Assembly (NCBI GenBank): GCA_035545895.1
Contig: DASZXJ010000201.1
Location: forward strand, 1 to 57,541
Reading direction: 5' to 3'
Length of the DNA stretch: 57,541 bases
Source: DASZXJ01 sp035545895
GTDB taxonomy: Bacteria > Planctomycetota > Phycisphaerae > Tepidisphaerales > Tepidisphaeraceae
Below, in pieces: positions 36,837 to 44,067 of the stretch (position 1 is its first letter; each line of letters starts with the position of its first letter). Made by a program: the position numbers and the translations under genes. The notes beneath the pieces are model-generated. The model did not search any database. It saw only the letters and a list, made by a program, of their open reading frames with translations, and was not told the DNA's origin.

Positions 36837-37531
36837 AGCAGCGACGCGGATTCAGTCTGGTCGAATTGCTTGTCGTCATCGGCATTGTCGCCGTGCTGAT
36901 GAGCATCCTGCTGCCGGCCTTGCGAAAAGCAAGGCTGGCAGCGGAGCAGACCGCCTGCGCGTCCAACCTTCGCCAGATCGGATCGGCCATTCTCATGTAT
37001 GTCAACGAGAACCATCAACATCTGCCGATTGTGGTCGAGCCGCTGTGGCGCAACTGGATTTCCACCGGAACATTGGACTGGAACGCCAATCCATTTGACA
37101 CGGTCGCCAATCCCCAGAGTCTGCCCGCGGTTTTACAGTCCACCATCAAAACCATGCAGATTTATCATTGTCCGTCGGCGATTCTCGGATATCCCGCCTC
37201 GACCCTGGGCATGAGCTATCGCATCGCGTCGGCCAATAATTACGACGGACGCAGCAAAACCGAAGCTGAATTGACCAGCCCGACCGTTCAATACAGCTAC
37301 AGCCTTAAATATCTCAATGGCCGGCAATATCGGCTCTTTTATGCCGATCCCCTTTCATTCCCCATGAAATTAAAAAAGGGAGTCGGCCCGTATTATCTGC
37401 TGCGCGATTTCGTGCAAATGAACGCTGCCGGCACCTTCGCCGCGCCGCATCGTCAAAGCTTTAACCAACTGAAACTCGACTTCAGCGTCTCTTTCGAAAA
37501 AGAAACCGGAGTTGGCCTCACTTACCCCTGA
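36833..37531 (+). CDS. Type IV pilin-like protein (pseudopilin)
   Basis: 232 residues. TTG 36833 overlaps the previous stop (TTGA) and follows GGGAGAG. The start 'MKQRRGFSLVELLVVIGIVAVLMSILLPAL' is a class III signal peptide: cleavage after Gly, methylated Phe, Glu at mature position 5, then a membrane helix. 'ALRKARLAAEQTACASNLRQIGSAILMYVNEN' is typical of planctomycete pseudopilins of the general-secretion type. The prepilin peptidase encoded at 44068 could process it. The globular C-terminal part is unassigned. Being embedded between PEP-CTERM and heme-protein genes suggests it helps assemble or export the surface proteins (inference). Confidence 0.88.
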   Translation: MKQRRGFSLVELLVVIGIVAVLMSILLPALRKARLAAEQTACASNLRQIGSAILMYVNENHQHLPIVVEPLWRNWISTGTLDWNANPFDTVANPQSLPAVLQSTIKTMQIYHCPSAILGYPASTLGMSYRIASANNYDGRSKTEAELTSPTVQYSYSLKYLNGRQYRLFYADPLSFPMKLKKGVGPYYLLRDFVQMNAAGTFAAPHRQSFNQLKLDFSVSFEKETGVGLTYP

Positions 37532-37542
37532 AAGGAATTACA

Positions 37543-38067
37543 ATGTCCACCGTTACCACCGATCAAACAGCCCGCATCCGCGAGGCATTCAACGTCAACC
37601 GTTCAAAAATGACCATGATCCTCGCGCGAGAGCTTGGCATCAGCGAGTGCGAAGTTGTCCGCGCCCTGCCGGATGGTTTGAGCGTCGAACTGGATATCGC
37701 CCAATGGGAAGAGCTGATTAAGTCTTTTGAATCGCTCGAAAATGTCCATGTCATTTCATCGAACGCTTCGGTCACGCTTGAATGCTTCGGCCAGTTCGGC
37801 AATTTCAGCACCTGGGGCGATTTCTTCAACGTGCAGACCAAGTCGTTGGACATGCACATCCGTTTCAAGGAGTTGTCGGCTGTGTTCGCCGTGCAAAAGC
37901 CGGGACACATGGACGGCGTGAACACACTCAGCTTTCAATTCTTCGACAAGCGAGGAACTTCGGCATTCAAGGTTTTCCTGACCTTTGGCGGCAACGCGCC
38001 GACGCCGGAGCGTATCGAGCAATTTGTCGGAATTCGCGACCGCTTCAAAAAAGCTGAGCAGGTTTGA
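37543..38067 (+). CDS. HutX/ChuX-type intracellular heme-binding protein
   Basis: 174 residues, start supported by GAAAGGAAT. The N-terminus 'MTMILARELGISECEVVRALPDG' is the family's helix-turn-helix-like region ('A..LGVSE.EVVRALP.G'). Further matches are 'GNFSTWGDFFNVQTKSLDMHIRFKELSAVFAVQKP' and 'NTLSFQFFDKRGTSAFKVFLTF', which align with the conserved 'VQFFDAEGEAMFKVYV' block. HutX and ChuX bind heme in the cytoplasm and deliver it or protect against it. It lies 11 bases after the pseudopilin and 4 before the transporter gene, so heme is the best guess for the substrate of the whole run. Confidence 0.82.
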   Translation: MSTVTTDQTARIREAFNVNRSKMTMILARELGISECEVVRALPDGLSVELDIAQWEELIKSFESLENVHVISSNASVTLECFGQFGNFSTWGDFFNVQTKSLDMHIRFKELSAVFAVQKPGHMDGVNTLSFQFFDKRGTSAFKVFLTFGGNAPTPERIEQFVGIRDRFKKAEQV

Positions 38068-38071
38068 CACC

Positions 38072-39235
38072 ATGCAGGCCAGTGAAGCACTGTTTCGCCC
38101 GGTCGAGCTGAAGCGCGTCGGCACGGCCGCGACCATGATCGCGGTCTGCGGCACGGTCATCATCATTTCCATGACGATGATGATGGGGCATTACAATTCC
38201 CTCGCACACTGCGGACCCAAGGCGGTGCTCGATGGGGCAGTGATCGCCCTTCTGATCGGTAAAACCGGGCGATGGCGATGCCTCGCGCTGCTTGGAGTGG
38301 TGTATGGTCTCGTGCTGCTGCTGCAGGTCGGCATATTTTATCTGCTGCCGGTGATGATCGTGGCCGGGCTTGTCGCAGCGGGCATCGGGCGCACCGTGGG
38401 ATTGCTTCACCGCGGCATGGGCCTGATGCTTGCATCGGCGGCTTACGAAATCCTGGCGGGATGCGGCACGCCCATCAAGATCTATTTCGCAACCAATGGC
38501 GGCAGCGAGCCTTTTGTGTGGGCACTTTGGTTCATGGAATGGCCGCTGCGAATGGCTGGAGCAATCATCGGCGTCTGGATCGCGCTTCGGTGGATGTCCC
38601 GCCGCGTTCCCGACTCTTCAATCGCCACGCAACCGGCATTCCACTCAACCGGAGTCAAATCAAAAACCCTCGTCGCAAAAGGACTCTTGCCCGCCGCCGT
38701 TCGGATTGTCGCGTGCGTGGTCGCCTGCACCGTTCCAATGCTGCTCGAATCCTATACAGCCCTGGGATTGATCACCGCCGGCTATCTCGCGTTCGCGATC
38801 TGGACCGGACTGCGCCGGCAGATTTTTCACGCGATCATCGGCGCGCTCTGGGGATGGCTCATCTTCGGACTGCTGAGCTTTGCATGGCATCACGACATGC
38901 ATCGCGTGCTCGACCTGTCGCGAACGCTGGTCCTCAGATTTTTGCCCATCGCGCTGGCATCGATCGTAGTGGTTTCAACCGTACGGCCCATTGATGTAAT
39001 CCGACTGCTTCGACGCCTGCGATTAAGCCCGGCGGTTTTGATTCCGCTCTCAACCGTCATGCGCAGCATTCCGGCAAGCCGGCGGTCGATGCGCGCGTCA
39101 ATCGAGCAATTGCGCGCAGCCGGTCTCTGGAAAGGGCCGTTGTCACTATTCAAAAACCCGGTTGTGGTGATTCGCACGTTGCTGTCAGCCCCGGTCAAAC
39201 AATGGGCCAACGAACTGGCGGAAGAAGCGGGCTAA
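38072..39235 (+). CDS. Fused ECF-transporter S- and T-like protein
   Basis: 387 residues from ATG 38072. Residues 1-185 contain about six membrane segments like a substrate-binding S component of the MptD/TrpP style. After a basic linker (about 186-212), residues 215-387 look like EcfT: several helices, then cytoplasmic helices with 'RSIPASRRSMRASIEQLRAAGLWKG', comparable to the Ala-Arg coupling motifs that contact the ATPases. No EcfA ATPase gene is in the window, so it must be encoded elsewhere. S-T fusion is unusual. Tandem position after HutX suggests heme or an iron compound as substrate. It overlaps convergent obgE by 4 bases. Confidence 0.68.
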   Translation: MQASEALFRPVELKRVGTAATMIAVCGTVIIISMTMMMGHYNSLAHCGPKAVLDGAVIALLIGKTGRWRCLALLGVVYGLVLLLQVGIFYLLPVMIVAGLVAAGIGRTVGLLHRGMGLMLASAAYEILAGCGTPIKIYFATNGGSEPFVWALWFMEWPLRMAGAIIGVWIALRWMSRRVPDSSIATQPAFHSTGVKSKTLVAKGLLPAAVRIVACVVACTVPMLLESYTALGLITAGYLAFAIWTGLRRQIFHAIIGALWGWLIFGLLSFAWHHDMHRVLDLSRTLVLRFLPIALASIVVVSTVRPIDVIRLLRRLRLSPAVLIPLSTVMRSIPASRRSMRASIEQLRAAGLWKGPLSLFKNPVVVIRTLLSAPVKQWANELAEEAG

Positions 39236-40230
39236 TCCTTCCGCGGATGCAGCGCTCGCCAGATTTCATCCAGCAGGTCGTCAACACCCTTTTTGGTCGC
39301 ACCGGAGATGGCCAGCACTTCAACTTTTTTCAAACTCTTGCGCAACTTCTTCAAAGCCGAATCATCCACCAGCAAGTCGATCTTGTTGGCGACGACAATC
39401 TCTTTTTTCTGCGCCAGTTCCGGGCTGAAGGCTTCCAGTTCGTGCCTGATTTTCCGGTAATTTTCAGCCGGGTCGGAACCATCCTGCGGGGCCATATCCA
39501 GCAGATGCACGATGATCCTGGTTCTTTCGATGTGTCTTAAAAATGCATGCCCAAGACCCGCACCGTACTGGGCGCCTTCGATCAAGCCGGGAATGTCCGC
39601 CAGCACGATGCGTCGATCGCCGCCCAGGTCGGCAATTCCGAGCTGTGGCTGAAGTGTCGTGAACGGATAGTCCGCGATCTTCGGCCTTGCGGAGGAAACC
39701 ACGCTCAGCAGCGTGCTCTTGCCCGCGTTGGGCATGCCGACCAGTCCGACATCGGCGATCAATTTCAGTTCGAGTCGTAAATATCGTTCCTGACCGTCCG
39801 TACCGGGTTCAGCATAGCGAGGTGTCTGGTTGGTCGATGATTTGAAATGCCAGTTGCCGCGTCCGCCTTTGCCGCCTCGCGCGATGACCGCCTGCTTGCC
39901 GGGCCCATCCAGGTCGGCGAGCATGATCTGTTCATCGCGGTCGTAAATCACCGTGCCCGGCGGAACGGGGATGACAAGGTCCTCGCCCGCCTTGCCGAAC
40001 ATCTTTTTGCCCATGCCATGTTCGCCGCGTTCGGCCTTCCAATGATGTCGGCCCGCAAAATCCAAAAGCGTGTTCTTGTTGATATCCGCGACGAATATGA
40101 CTGACCCGCCGTTGCCGCCATCGCCGCCGTCGGGGCCGCCCTTGGGAATGTACTTCTCGCGCCGAAACGACAGGCAGCCATTGCCCCCGTCGCCGGCTTT
40201 TACGTGAATGATTGCTTCATCAACAAACAT
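39232..40230 (-). CDS. obgE: GTPase Obg/CgtA
   Basis: Ribosome-associated GTPase acting in 50S assembly and stress control. 332 residues. The glycine-rich Obg fold is at about 1-158 ('GDGGNGCLSFRREKYIPKGGPDGGDGGNGGSVIF'). The G domain follows with G1 'GMPNAGKST', the TTLxP-type switch 'YPFTTLQPQLG', G3 'DIPG' and G4 'NKID'. The variable C-terminal OCT domain is absent. The gene lies downstream of rpmA on the same strand, an ancient pairing, but rplU is not present next to them. The 95-base gap to rpmA holds a repeat hairpin. Confidence 0.97.
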   Translation of the reverse strand: MFVDEAIIHVKAGDGGNGCLSFRREKYIPKGGPDGGDGGNGGSVIFVADINKNTLLDFAGRHHWKAERGEHGMGKKMFGKAGEDLVIPVPPGTVIYDRDEQIMLADLDGPGKQAVIARGGKGGRGNWHFKSSTNQTPRYAEPGTDGQERYLRLELKLIADVGLVGMPNAGKSTLLSVVSSARPKIADYPFTTLQPQLGIADLGGDRRIVLADIPGLIEGAQYGAGLGHAFLRHIERTRIIVHLLDMAPQDGSDPAENYRKIRHELEAFSPELAQKKEIVVANKIDLLVDDSALKKLRKSLKKVEVLAISGATKKGVDDLLDEIWRALHPRKD

Positions 40231-40244
40231 GGGAGTTGTTCAGC

Positions 40245-40307
40245 CACAGAGCACACAGAGGACACAGAGAAAAAATGATTTCCTCTGTGTCCTCTGTGTG
40301 CTCTGTG
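40245..40307. repeat. Perfect 25-bp inverted repeat (CACAGAG type)
   Basis: Arms 40245-40269 and 40283-40307 are exact inverse complements, built from CACAGAG/CACACAGAGG units; the loop is AAAAAATGATTTC-like. It lies between rpmA and obgE and may separate their transcripts. The same motif type occurs around 14330. Confidence 0.85.
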
Positions 40308-40325
40308 CTGATTGAGTTTTCTATT

Positions 40326-40577
40326 TCAGGCTTTGTCAGCCAGCTCGCGAATATGCACCTTGCGGCCCTGAAATTCAACCTTGCCGTCAATCAGTGCAAA
40401 GAGCGTATCGTCCTTGCCCTGCCCGACGTTGAAGCCGGGCCGAAACTGCGTGCCGCGCTGACGAAGAATGATCGATCCCGCCTGGATGACTTCGCCGCCG
40501 TACGCCTTGACGCCCAGGTATTGCGGATTGCTGTCGCGCCCGTTTCGTGAAGAACCAGCGCCTTTCTTATGAGCCAT
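40326..40577 (-). CDS. rpmA: 50S ribosomal protein L27
   Basis: 83 residues, 'MAHKKGAGSSRNGRDSNPQYLGVKAYGGEVIQAGSIILRQRGT', a close match to bacterial L27. The short N-terminal tail (MAHKKG) reaches towards the peptidyl-transferase centre. Length is normal. No N-terminal extension for Prp-type cleavage is present. Followed by obgE on the same strand; rplU is not upstream, where a VapBC-like pair lies instead. Confidence 0.98.
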   Translation of the reverse strand: MAHKKGAGSSRNGRDSNPQYLGVKAYGGEVIQAGSIILRQRGTQFRPGFNVGQGKDDTLFALIDGKVEFQGRKVHIRELADKA

Positions 40578-40731
40578 AAAACACCTGCCACATTGCGGAT
40601 TTTGGAATTCAGATTGCGGATTTTAAGTCAAAAACCGCATTTCCCGCCATTTGCGGGGTAGGAAGAGTAGTCGGAAAGGCTGGGAAATTCAAGTTGGCCG
40701 ATCTGGCGACCAAATCTGATATAATTCAGTC

Positions 40732-40941
40732 ATGACCGTGTCGATCAGAACTCATTTGCACTCAGATACGATTCATCTCCCAGAGTTGGCCGAATTCGTT
40801 GGCAAAGACGTTCATATCATCGTAACTGAAGAACCGGCCAATTCGGCCTTGCGTGATTTTACTGCGCTGGATCGATTGGCAGGCAGGATCGACTTGGATT
40901 TTGACGCGATCGACGATTTGCGACGTCGGAGCGTGGCATGA
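40732..40941 (+). CDS. Antitoxin of VapBC-like pair
   Basis: 69 residues. The N-terminal half 'MTVSIRTHLHSDTIHLPELAEFVGKDVHIIVTE' looks like a short beta-strand/helix DNA-binding antitoxin N-terminus; the C-terminal half, 'FTALDRLAGRIDLDFDAIDDLRRRSVA', is the acidic helix that usually wraps the toxin. Its stop overlaps the toxin start by 4 bases (ATGA), the normal toxin-antitoxin arrangement. It probably binds its own promoter; a TATAAT-like element (GATATAATTC) lies at about 40716-40725 upstream. Confidence 0.75.
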   Translation: MTVSIRTHLHSDTIHLPELAEFVGKDVHIIVTEEPANSALRDFTALDRLAGRIDLDFDAIDDLRRRSVA

Positions 40942-41327
40942 CTCTAATCGATACGTCGGTTCTCATCACTTATTTGAAGACAGCTTCGCCGGCTATTCGA
41001 GCGATTTTTGGGTCAGTCGAATGCGCCATTTGTGGAGTAACCCGTGCAGAGGTGTTGCACGGGGCGCGAACCAAGCAGGACGCCATTTCGCTTAACGCTG
41101 CACTGAATGCATTCATTCAGTTGCCGATTCAGCAATCAATATGGGGTGATCTCGGAAATCATCTTGCTTCTTTGCGACTGAAAGGGCTACCGATGCCTTT
41201 TCAAGACGTATTGATCGCGGCTGTTGCAATCGATCAAAAAGCTGAACTCTGGTCTTACGATTCCCATTTCCAACTCATCCAAAGCGCGTTGCCAGAACTG
41301 CGGCTATTCGATGGACCGAAAGCATAA
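40938..41327 (+). CDS. PIN-domain ribonuclease toxin, VapC-like
   Basis: 129 residues. PIN-domain acidic residues are in place: Asp5 in 'MTLIDTSVLI', Glu near 38 in 'VTRAEVLHGAR', Asp near 91 in 'PFQDVLIAAVA', and Asp near 110 in 'YDSHF'. These bind Mg2+ and cut RNA, often tRNA or the ribosomal sarcin-ricin loop in this family. The partner antitoxin is directly upstream. This is a compact accessory module placed between rpmA and rplM, next to a repeat-dense gap, which suggests recent insertion. Confidence 0.88.
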   Translation: MTLIDTSVLITYLKTASPAIRAIFGSVECAICGVTRAEVLHGARTKQDAISLNAALNAFIQLPIQQSIWGDLGNHLASLRLKGLPMPFQDVLIAAVAIDQKAELWSYDSHFQLIQSALPELRLFDGPKA

Positions 41328-41454
41328 GTTCATCCAACGACAAATATTCAAGTCGTAATCAGCAAGCATACTTCGTCGGATGCGCCTTCACCCACCAATC
41401 CCATTGCTCATTTGCCCCCTTGAAGGGGTGATGGGTTGCAGTCGCGTGAAAGAA

Positions 41455-41752
41455 GTCAGGACAAAAGGACAAGAATACAAGGAGACAAAGGACCAAAACG
41501 CCCACGGCGCCGCCGTGGGGTTTGGCGAAACGAACCTCATCGTCATCGCGATGATCCGCAAATGCTTGATTATTCAACATTTAGCCCCGGGCATGCCCGG
41601 GGCTTTGTAAAGGGAAACCCCGAGACTGCTCCGATTCATGTTAACTGGAGTGGTTTAGCTCAATCCAGTTCAACCCATCCAACCCCACGGCGGCGCCGTG
41701 GGCGTTCGTTACCTTGTCACCCCCTTCCCCTTGTCATCTTGTCCCAATGTAA
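41455..41752. repeat. Concentric composite palindrome
   Basis: Outer GACAAGG-type repeats (about 41459-41492 and inverted at 41709-41752) enclose perfect 26-base inverted arms (41497-41522 and 41681-41706, each containing CCCACGGC...GCCGTGGG). Those in turn enclose AGCCCCGGGC-AT-GCCCGGGGCT (41583-41604) near the centre. It occupies most of the 523-base gap upstream of rplM. No credible gene was found in it. Confidence 0.75.
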
Positions 41753-41761
41753 GGGGTTATC

Positions 41762-41789
41762 TTGACATGCGACACTCCCCCGCTAAACT
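41762..41789 (+). promoter_or_regulatory. rplM promoter
   Basis: Perfect -35 TTGACA (41762-41767), 16-base spacer, -10 TAAACT (41784-41789). Predicted start about 41796, which leaves a ~55-base leader before the rplM ATG. Confidence 0.7.
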
Positions 41790-41799
41790 CCCCGATTCG

Positions 41800-41829
41800 C
41801 CGCATCGGGAGATTGTCTGTCCGATGCGG
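41800..41829 (+). promoter_or_regulatory. rplM leader hairpin
   Basis: CCGCATCGG (41800-41808) and CCGATGCGG (41821-41829) form a perfect 9-bp stem with a 12-base loop at the very 5' end of the predicted transcript, ending about 10 bases before the ribosome-binding site. It could stabilise the mRNA or be a ribosomal-protein binding site for feedback control. Confidence 0.55.
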
Positions 41830-41850
41830 GTTTTGTTTGAGGATGGAACC

Positions 41851-42282
41851 ATGAGCACGTACACGCCTAAAGAAGGCGATGTTCAACGAAATTGGGTCAC
41901 GATCGACGCCACGGACATGGTCCTGGGTCGGCTCGCGGCGAAGATCTCGATGATTCTTCAAGGCAAGCACAAGCCGGTCTATGCGCCGCATATCGACACC
42001 GGCGATTTTGTCATCGTCCTGAATGCCGAAAAGATTCGCGTCACCGGCAAGAAGGCGGAAGTGATCGAGTACGACACGTATAGCCGGCATCCCGGCGGAC
42101 GCCGGCTTTGGGCGTACAAGGACATGCTTCGCCTGCATCCCGAGCGAATCGTGCAACTGGCCGTCAAGCGCATGCTGCCCAAGAACAAACTCGCCCGGCA
42201 CATGCTGACCAAGCTGAAGATTTACAAGGGCACGGATCACCCGCACGCTGCCCAGCAACCGAAGGAACTGAAGATCGCGTAG
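41851..42282 (+). CDS. rplM: 50S ribosomal protein L13
   Basis: 143 residues from ATG 41851, preceded by GAGGATGG. 'NWVTIDATDMVLGRLAAKISMILQGKHKPVYAPHIDTGDFVIVLNAEKIRVTGKK' is canonical L13, and 'HPGGRRLWAYKDMLRLHPERIVQLAVKRMLPKNKLARHML' follows as expected. L13 is an early assembly protein of the 50S subunit. It is followed by rpsI in the classic rplM-rpsI operon, here separated by a heptamer-repeat hairpin. An upstream extension of the ORF to 41698 runs through the promoter and is not used. Confidence 0.98.
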   Translation: MSTYTPKEGDVQRNWVTIDATDMVLGRLAAKISMILQGKHKPVYAPHIDTGDFVIVLNAEKIRVTGKKAEVIEYDTYSRHPGGRRLWAYKDMLRLHPERIVQLAVKRMLPKNKLARHMLTKLKIYKGTDHPHAAQQPKELKIA

Positions 42283-42285
42283 GAG

Positions 42286-42362
42286 ATTTCCGATTTGCGA
42301 TTTTTGATTTGCGATTTTTGATTTCATTTAATCGCAAATTGCAAATCGCAAATCGCAAATGA
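42286..42362. repeat. Inverted heptamer array (CAAATCG type)
   Basis: Left arm has GATTTGC and GATTTTT units (from 42292); right arm has ATCGCAAAT and CAAATCG units (42331-42360). The arms are inverse complements and fold into a long AT-rich hairpin between rplM and rpsI. It is the same heptamer found inside gcvP at 11509 and 12282. Confidence 0.85.
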
Positions 42363-42369
42363 TAAAACA

Positions 42370-42813
42370 ATGTCCGACACCGCCACACCAACCGTCGAAT
42401 CACCCGAAGCCGCATCCAAGCCCAAGCGGAACTACATCTGGGGCGTGGGTCGCCGCAAGAGCGCTGTTGCCCGCGTTCGAATCGCGCTGGGCAGCGGCAA
42501 GATTGAAGTGAATGGCCGCACGCTCAACGACTATCTCACCGCCGAGCGCGACCGCAAGCGCATCTTCGGCCCGCTGGAAGTCACCAACACCGGCGGCAAG
42601 ATGGACATCTTCGTCAACGCGACCGGCGGAGGCCCCGCCGGCCAGACCGGTGCGATCGTCATGGGCCTGGGCCGCGCCCTGGCGAAGTACGACAAAAGCC
42701 TGGAGGTCGCCCTTCGCGGAGCCGGCTTTCTCACCCGCGACAGCCGCATGAAGGAACGCAAAAAGTACGGCCAGCGCGGCGCCCGCCGGCGATTCCAGTT
42801 CTCCAAGCGATAA
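42370..42813 (+). CDS. rpsI: 30S ribosomal protein S9
   Basis: 147 residues. A polar N-terminal extension of about 20 residues (Thr/Pro/Glu-rich) precedes the canonical 'GVGRRKSAVARVRIALGSGKIEVNGR', and the protein ends 'MKERKKYGQRGARRRFQFSKR', whose terminal Lys-Arg reaches the P-site tRNA. No Shine-Dalgarno sequence is visible before the ATG because the heptamer hairpin occupies the gap; translation may be coupled to rplM or start without it. A strong terminator follows. Confidence 0.98.
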   Translation: MSDTATPTVESPEAASKPKRNYIWGVGRRKSAVARVRIALGSGKIEVNGRTLNDYLTAERDRKRIFGPLEVTNTGGKMDIFVNATGGGPAGQTGAIVMGLGRALAKYDKSLEVALRGAGFLTRDSRMKERKKYGQRGARRRFQFSKR

Positions 42814-42840
42814 TCAATCTATTTACATCAGTCTACAATC

Positions 42841-42880
42841 AAGGCACGGAGAAGAATCCGAATTCTTCTCCGTGCCTTTT
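42841..42880 (+). terminator. rplM-rpsI intrinsic terminator
   Basis: AAGGCACGGAGAAGAAT pairs with ATTCTTCTCCGTGCCTT around the loop CCGA, and TTTTGTATTT follows. The long perfect stem begins 27 bases after the rpsI stop. Confidence 0.9.
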
Positions 42881-42937
42881 GTATTTCTTCAAAACAAGAC
42901 GGCCGCGAAGCACGAAGTTCAGCGCAAAAACGCGTTC

Positions 42938-43603
42938 CTAGCGCGTGGCGACCACGATTTCAACCCGCCGGCTTTGCGGCTTGGAACCCTTGGGCAGGGT
43001 TTCGCCGTATGCACGCATGGTCACGTTTCGTTGATCCACACCCTGCTCGATGAGGAAATGGGCCACGGTCCGGGCCCGAGCGGCGGACAGGTCGAGATTG
43101 TCCTTCCACTTGTCCTTTGTCCGGCTGATGGGATCGGAATCCGTGTGCCCATACACCATGATCTTGCGGCCCTTGTAGTCCTTGTTGATGGCGGCAACGA
43201 CCTTGTTGAGCGTGATTTTCGCTGAAGGTTTCAGGTCGGCTTCACCTGAAGCAAACAGCACGTCGCCGGGCAGGTTGACCGTCATCGTGCCAGCGCGATC
43301 GTCGCGGGTCACTTCGATGCCGGACAGCGAATTATCGCGAGCCTGGCCAGGCGCGGGCTGCTGAAGCTGATTCTGCAACTCCGCGATCTTGGCATCGCGG
43401 GCGGCGATGTCCTGCTGCATCTGCGCCATCTGTCCCGGATCGGGCGCCTGTTTCAACCGGGCTTCGGCATCATCCAGCTTCGCCTGCCGGTCCTTCAACT
43501 CCTGGCGCAATTCCATGTTTTCCTGTTTGAGGGCATCCTGACATCCGACAGCTCCCGCCCCAAGGAATGCGACAACCACCGTGATCAACCATGACCGCTG
43601 CAT
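42938..43603 (-). CDS. OmpA-family peptidoglycan-binding lipoprotein
   Basis: 221 residues from ATG 43603, preceded by AAGGAG. Lipoprotein signal with lipobox ending at Cys21 ('GAGAVGC'). Residues 24-80 form a coiled coil ('ENMELRQELKDRQAKLDDAEARLKQ' and 'DIAARDAKIAELQNQLQQ'). The C-terminal OmpA domain has 'DVLFASGEADLKPSAKITLNKV', 'IMVYGHTDSDPI' and 'NLDLSAARARTVAHFLIEQGVDQRNVTMRAYGETLP', including the Asp and Arg that bind diaminopimelate. It probably ties a membrane to the peptidoglycan. Last gene of aroK-pilD-lapA-ompA. The ORF from 43672 is longer but lacks a signal peptide at its start. Confidence 0.92.
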   Translation of the reverse strand: MQRSWLITVVVAFLGAGAVGCQDALKQENMELRQELKDRQAKLDDAEARLKQAPDPGQMAQMQQDIAARDAKIAELQNQLQQPAPGQARDNSLSGIEVTRDDRAGTMTVNLPGDVLFASGEADLKPSAKITLNKVVAAINKDYKGRKIMVYGHTDSDPISRTKDKWKDNLDLSAARARTVAHFLIEQGVDQRNVTMRAYGETLPKGSKPQSRRVEIVVATR

Positions 43604-43668
43604 GAGAGACTCCTTCCAGGTTCTGCGTCCCCCGACATACGAAAATGCTAAGGAAAAGCGGTGTTGCG

Positions 43669-44064
43669 TCAAGGCTGGTCGTCGCTCAAAGGAAGCGGAT
43701 CGTTCGGATTGACCGATGAACCCGGCTGAGGCGCGGGCGCGGTTCGGGTTTGAAGCATGGCGGCGCGGGCTTTCATTTCGGCATGTTCGCGCTCGATCTT
43801 GTCAATGCGACCCTTCTGCCGGACCTCGCGAATCTGACGGATGGTGGTGAACGTCGTTCGCACCAAAACCGTGCCGATCACACCGGAAAAGAACGTGATG
43901 ACGACGAGCACCAGCATGGAAACTTCATTTTCGTAACCGAACCAATACCAGAGCGTCACCTTCTGGCCGCTGTTTTTGAGCATGAACAGCAGGACGTAGA
44001 TCGCAATCGCCGCAAAGAGGATGCTCTTGGTCCAAATCTTGATTTTGAGCCAGATGTTTCCCAT
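43669..44064 (-). CDS. LapA-domain membrane protein
   Basis: 131 residues with two membrane helices (about residues 13-30 and 45-68), then a helical region 'TTIRQIREVRQKGRIDKIEREHAEMKARA' and a Pro-rich tail. The layout 'LKNSGQKVTLWYWFGYENEVSMLVLVVITFFSGVIG' is that of the LapA/DUF1049 domain ('N...V.l.......vpl.llll.af..G.l.G'). The homologue in E. coli regulates LpxC stability; that role is not assured here. Start is 3 bases after the prepilin peptidase stop. Confidence 0.8.
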   Translation of the reverse strand: MGNIWLKIKIWTKSILFAAIAIYVLLFMLKNSGQKVTLWYWFGYENEVSMLVLVVITFFSGVIGTVLVRTTFTTIRQIREVRQKGRIDKIEREHAEMKARAAMLQTRTAPAPQPGSSVNPNDPLPLSDDQP

Positions 44065-44067
44065 GGG

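Noticed and set aside
41359..41580. Minus-strand 73-codon ORF upstream of rplM
   Set aside because: It crosses the composite palindrome, has no ribosome-binding site, and its sequence looks repeat-derived.
41641..41700. tRNA gene, suggested by a TGGTTTAGCTCAA-like stretch
   Set aside because: No acceptor, anticodon or T-loop pairing could be formed around it.
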